Assembly: GCA_964609495.1 (NCBI GenBank)
Contig: CAZSTA010000068.1
Span: 1 to 16,719, forward strand
Length of the DNA: 16,719 nucleotides
Source of the DNA: CAZSTA01 sp964609495 [NCBI: uncultured bacterium]
GTDB taxonomy: Bacteria > CAZSTA01
Reading direction: 5' to 3'
In this document: piece after piece, positions 14,793 through 16,719 of the stretch
Numbering within the stretch: position 1 is the first letter of the stretch
Layout of the letters: each line of letters opens with the position of its first letter
Translations under genes and position numbers: made by a program
The notes under the pieces: model-generated
What the model was told of the DNA's origin: nothing
The model's database searches: none
Seen by the model: the letters and a program-made list of their open reading frames with translations, nothing else

Positions 14793-15332
14793 CTACTTAA
14801 TATGGGCTAGATCTTGTCTGATCCTCTCCAAGACGACCTCGGTTAAATCGTGTTGAGGAGAAGCGTAGGCCACGTAAACTCTGGAGAAGATCATATCATA
14901 TCCCTGTTCTCCTCCCACCTCATTTATAGCTCTTTGAATATCCACTAACATCTTATCTTGAAGTTCCTTCTTCCTTTTATCTATCTCAGCTTGATATTCA
15001 TCGAGCTTACTTCTAAAATCAACCTTCTTTTGGGATAACATCGCGATCTCATTATCAGTAGCGGTTTTATCTGCAACCTTCTTCTCCAGAGCTTTAATCT
15101 CAGCATCAAGTATATTGAGAGCATCCCGACGAGCATTATACATATCAGTCAATTCTATCTCTATTTGCTTAAATTGAGGATGATTATCCATAGCCTTTTG
15201 AGCATCTACAAAGGCGATCTTCAATGATGGGCTGATAGCAGAGGCATTAGAACCAACTATAATCCAGGTTGTAAGAGCAGTCAAAATGACAATTAATAAT
15301 ATCCCTATTGAACCTTCTATTTTTATCTGCAC
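14793..15332 (-). CDS. OmpH/Skp-family periplasmic chaperone
   Basis: This 179-aa exported protein is of the Skp/OmpH type, a trimeric 'jellyfish' chaperone that escorts unfolded outer-membrane proteins. A long N-terminal hydrophobic segment (about 9-30) is either a signal peptide cleaved near NASA/IS or an anchor. The family's first beta strand is KIAFVDAQKAMDNHP (38-52). A charged coiled-coil hairpin spans about 55-128, and the C-terminal strand region is YDMIFSRVYVAYASPQHDLT. GTG start at 15332 is supported by GGAGGGG 5 bases upstream. It has its own promoter and terminator. It sits beside mazG/rqcP rather than in the usual bamA-skp-lpxD order. Confidence 0.87.
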   Translation of the reverse strand: MQIKIEGSIGILLIVILTALTTWIIVGSNASAISPSLKIAFVDAQKAMDNHPQFKQIEIELTDMYNARRDALNILDAEIKALEKKVADKTATDNEIAMLSQKKVDFRSKLDEYQAEIDKRKKELQDKMLVDIQRAINEVGGEQGYDMIFSRVYVAYASPQHDLTEVVLERIRQDLAHIK

Positions 15333-15411
15333 GATGTCCCCTCCAGTTACTCAAGTAAGGATTCGATACTAAATTGAGCTTGTAGTTCCGCAACTTCTAA
15401 CACACTACTCT

Positions 15412-15440
15412 AGTTTATCATATCCCTACCTCTTTGTCAA
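15412..15440 (-). promoter_or_regulatory. Sigma-70-type promoter of ompH
   Basis: On the minus strand, TTGACA (complement of 15435-15440) is exact consensus. It is followed after 17 bp by TAAACT (complement of 15412-15417, 4/6), with TGA just upstream giving an extended -10. The leader to the GTG start would be about 70 nt. The promoter lies between rqcP and ompH, so ompH can be transcribed independently of mazG-rqcP. Confidence 0.65.
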
Positions 15441-15463
15441 GCCTCATTTGAAAAATTAGAAAT

Positions 15464-15757
15464 TTAAGTAAGATCCCTTCTCTGCCCGAAATCATTCTCG
15501 CCACTCCTCATATCCTCTAAGATATCATATAAGCCACTGGCTTCCTTAGCGGAAACATTGCCTTCAGGAATATTCAGCACTCTTACTTTGAGACTTCTAT
15601 TACCAAAGCTCAAGGTGATCTCATCATCCTCCCTAACTTCGCTACTGCTCTTGGCTACTCTCTCATTTAGCTTGACTCTTCCTCCCTCACACATCTTTTT
15701 AGCTATCGTCCGTCTTTTTATCAGACGACTCACCTTCAAAAATTTATCTAAACGCAA
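15464..15757 (-). CDS. rqcP: S4-domain RNA-binding protein, RqcP/YabO (Hsp15-like) family
   Basis: This 97-aa protein consists almost entirely of an S4 RNA-binding domain (residues 1-47, MRLDKFLKVSRLIKRRTIAKK onward). It is very close to Bacillus YabO/RqcP at the N-terminus. RqcP binds the 50S subunit with peptidyl-tRNA and supports poly-Ala tailing by RqcH in ribosome-associated quality control; Hsp15 is the proteobacterial relative. The C-terminal tail after residue 80 is charged and variable. The TTG start is fixed by a strong SD (AAGGAGG) 7 bases upstream, and no ATG is nearby. The gene is 19 bases downstream of mazG, matching the yabN(MazG)-yabO order in Firmicutes. Confidence 0.85.
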   Translation of the reverse strand: MRLDKFLKVSRLIKRRTIAKKMCEGGRVKLNERVAKSSSEVREDDEITLSFGNRSLKVRVLNIPEGNVSAKEASGLYDILEDMRSGENDFGQRRDLT

Positions 15758-15776
15758 AGTATATCCTCCTTGATAA

Positions 15777-16556
15777 TTATTTTCTCTCCTTAGCCCTCTC
15801 CCACAATTCGTCCATCTGAGCTAAGGTTAAACCCTTCAATTCCTCTCCTTTTGCGGAAGCCATCTCCTCGATTAACCTAAAACGGCTTTCGAACTTTTTA
15901 ATAGCCTTCTGCAAAGCGGACTCTGGATCTACATTGAGAAAGCGAGAGAGATTAACTAAGGAGAAGAGAAGATCTCCTAACTCCTCTTCGATCTCCGCTT
16001 GAGCTTCGGAGAGACAAGCCTGCTTAAGCTCGGATAACTCCTCCTCGATCTTCTCCAACACTCCCTCTACTCTATCCCAATCGAAGCCATCCTTCGCCGC
16101 TTTCCTCTGCACCTTATAGGCGCGCATTAAGGCGGGAAGTTGACGAGGGATCCCATCGAGAATAGAAGTTCTATCGCGGTTGCTCTCTTCACCCCTCTTG
16201 ATCCGCTCCCAGTTGGTCAAAACCTCGCTCACCCCCGATACCTGGACTTCCCCAAATACATGAGGATGCCTGCGGATAAGCTTTCGACTAAGTCCTCTTA
16301 TCACCTGCTCGATATCGAAACGTCCTTCCTCAGAAGCTATCTGAGAATGGAGGAGAACCTGCATAAGTAGATCTCCTAGTTCCTCACAGAGCTCATCATC
16401 ATCTCCCTCATCGATCGCCTCCAACACCTCATAAGTCTCCTCGATGAGATCCGGTTTTAGGGAAGTATGAGTCTGGACTCTATCCCAAGGGCAGCCATTT
16501 TCACCTCTCAGACGGGCTACTATATCCAGAATCTCCTTGAAATAATCGATATCCAT
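15777..16556 (-). CDS. mazG: Nucleoside triphosphate pyrophosphohydrolase MazG
   Basis: This 259-aa protein is close in length to E. coli MazG (263 aa). It contains two tandem all-alpha MazG domains that hydrolyse NTPs/dNTPs to NMP plus pyrophosphate, for housecleaning or (p)ppGpp-linked stress control. The N-terminal domain has GCPWD (21-25), EETYE (39-43) and EELGD (58-62). RRHPHVFG (95-102) follows. The second domain has KDGFDW (155-160), EEELSEL (171-177) and EEELGD (190-195), the Mg-binding acidic sets. The start is ATG 16556, with GGAG about 9 bases upstream. It carries no tetrapyrrole-methylase domain, unlike Bacillus YabN. It is first in the mazG-rqcP pair. I see no clear promoter in the 163 bases upstream. 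Confidence 0.92.
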   Translation of the reverse strand: MDIDYFKEILDIVARLRGENGCPWDRVQTHTSLKPDLIEETYEVLEAIDEGDDDELCEELGDLLMQVLLHSQIASEEGRFDIEQVIRGLSRKLIRRHPHVFGEVQVSGVSEVLTNWERIKRGEESNRDRTSILDGIPRQLPALMRAYKVQRKAAKDGFDWDRVEGVLEKIEEELSELKQACLSEAQAEIEEELGDLLFSLVNLSRFLNVDPESALQKAIKKFESRFRLIEEMASAKGEELKGLTLAQMDELWERAKERK

Positions 16557-16637
16557 TTGATATTTTCTCCTCTATTTTTAAGTAGCTTCAAGTAAGCATT
16601 GGTTATCCTTAGTTTTTCGCCAGGGAGTTCAAGATAT

Positions 16638-16682
16638 AATTCCCCCTCACCCTATCCCTCTCCCACGAGGGGAGAGGGAATT
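16638..16682 (+). repeat. REP-like palindromic C/G-rich intergenic repeat
   Basis: A 45-bp element is bounded by AATTCCC (16638-16644) and its complement GGGAATT (16676-16682). Inside, TCCCTCTCCC (16655-16664) pairs perfectly with GGGAGAGGGA (16670-16679) over a 5-base loop. The pattern CCCTCACCCTAxCCCTCTCCC...GGGAGAGGG is of a kind dispersed in many bacterial genomes. It shares both ends with the shorter copy at 11446-11476. The last bases of the window (from 16707) are again C-rich, perhaps the edge of another copy. Confidence 0.7.
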
Positions 16683-16719
16683 CCTGAGAACTGCGATTCC
16701 TTTTATTTCCCCCTCCCTT

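Noticed and set aside
15558-15773. Plus-strand 71-aa frame opposite the S4 gene
   Set aside because: Low-complexity Leu/Ser antisense reading of a conserved gene, with no domain.
1-16719. CRISPR array, tRNA/rRNA genes, transposases, integrases
   Set aside because: No regularly spaced repeats, cloverleaf-like intergenic sequence or recombinase motifs were seen on either strand.

Overview
The window reads as a chromosomal segment of a diderm (outer-membrane-bearing) bacterium of moderate to low G+C. The outer membrane is implied by a Skp/OmpH periplasmic chaperone, a LolA-like periplasmic protein and a beta-barrel ending in Phe. Frequent ATA and AGA/AGG codons, several TTG/GTG starts with strong Shine-Dalgarno (SD) sequences, and a mazG-rqcP (yabO-type) pair as in Bacillus suggest a deep-branching or candidate-phylum lineage. 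I cannot name the taxon from sequence alone.

Region 1 (1-1093): a secreted ABC_sub_bind-type solute-binding protein with no permease or ATPase beside it, closed by a strong intrinsic terminator. Region 2 (1092-6016): an apparent four-gene unit from a near-perfect sigma-70-type promoter: a small AbrB-like regulator, a 768-aa RND/MMPL exporter, a LolA-like 'outer membrane lipoprotein-sorting' protein and a beta-barrel. Together they could span inner membrane, periplasm and outer membrane. Four tandem 9-bp repeats lie on the predicted transcription start. A second hairpin/T-rich terminator ends the unit.

Region 3 (6027-11390): an amino-acid or opine dehydrogenase-type operon. It encodes a DAO-family FAD oxidoreductase, a RidA-like imine deaminase, a soluble REC-GAF-histidine kinase, a [2Fe-2S] subunit and an NAD/FAD oxidoreductase with two ferredoxin-type [4Fe-4S] motifs. 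The kinase gene sits inside the operon and overlaps the [2Fe-2S] gene. Set membership resembles HcnABC, sarcosine oxidase and hydroxyproline dehydrogenase; the substrate is not determined.

Region 4 (11391-14717): a short polysaccharide block (GT4-type glycosyltransferase, SAM methyltransferase, Wzx-like flippase). It is preceded by an internally shortened copy of a palindromic C/G-rich repeat that seems to supply the first gene's ribosome-binding site. Region 5 (14721-16719, minus strand): mazG, rqcP-like S4 protein, and ompH/skp with its own promoter and terminator, then a fuller copy of the same palindromic repeat near the window end. No tRNA, rRNA, CRISPR array, transposase or integrase was seen, and no gene-free stretch exceeds 300 bases.
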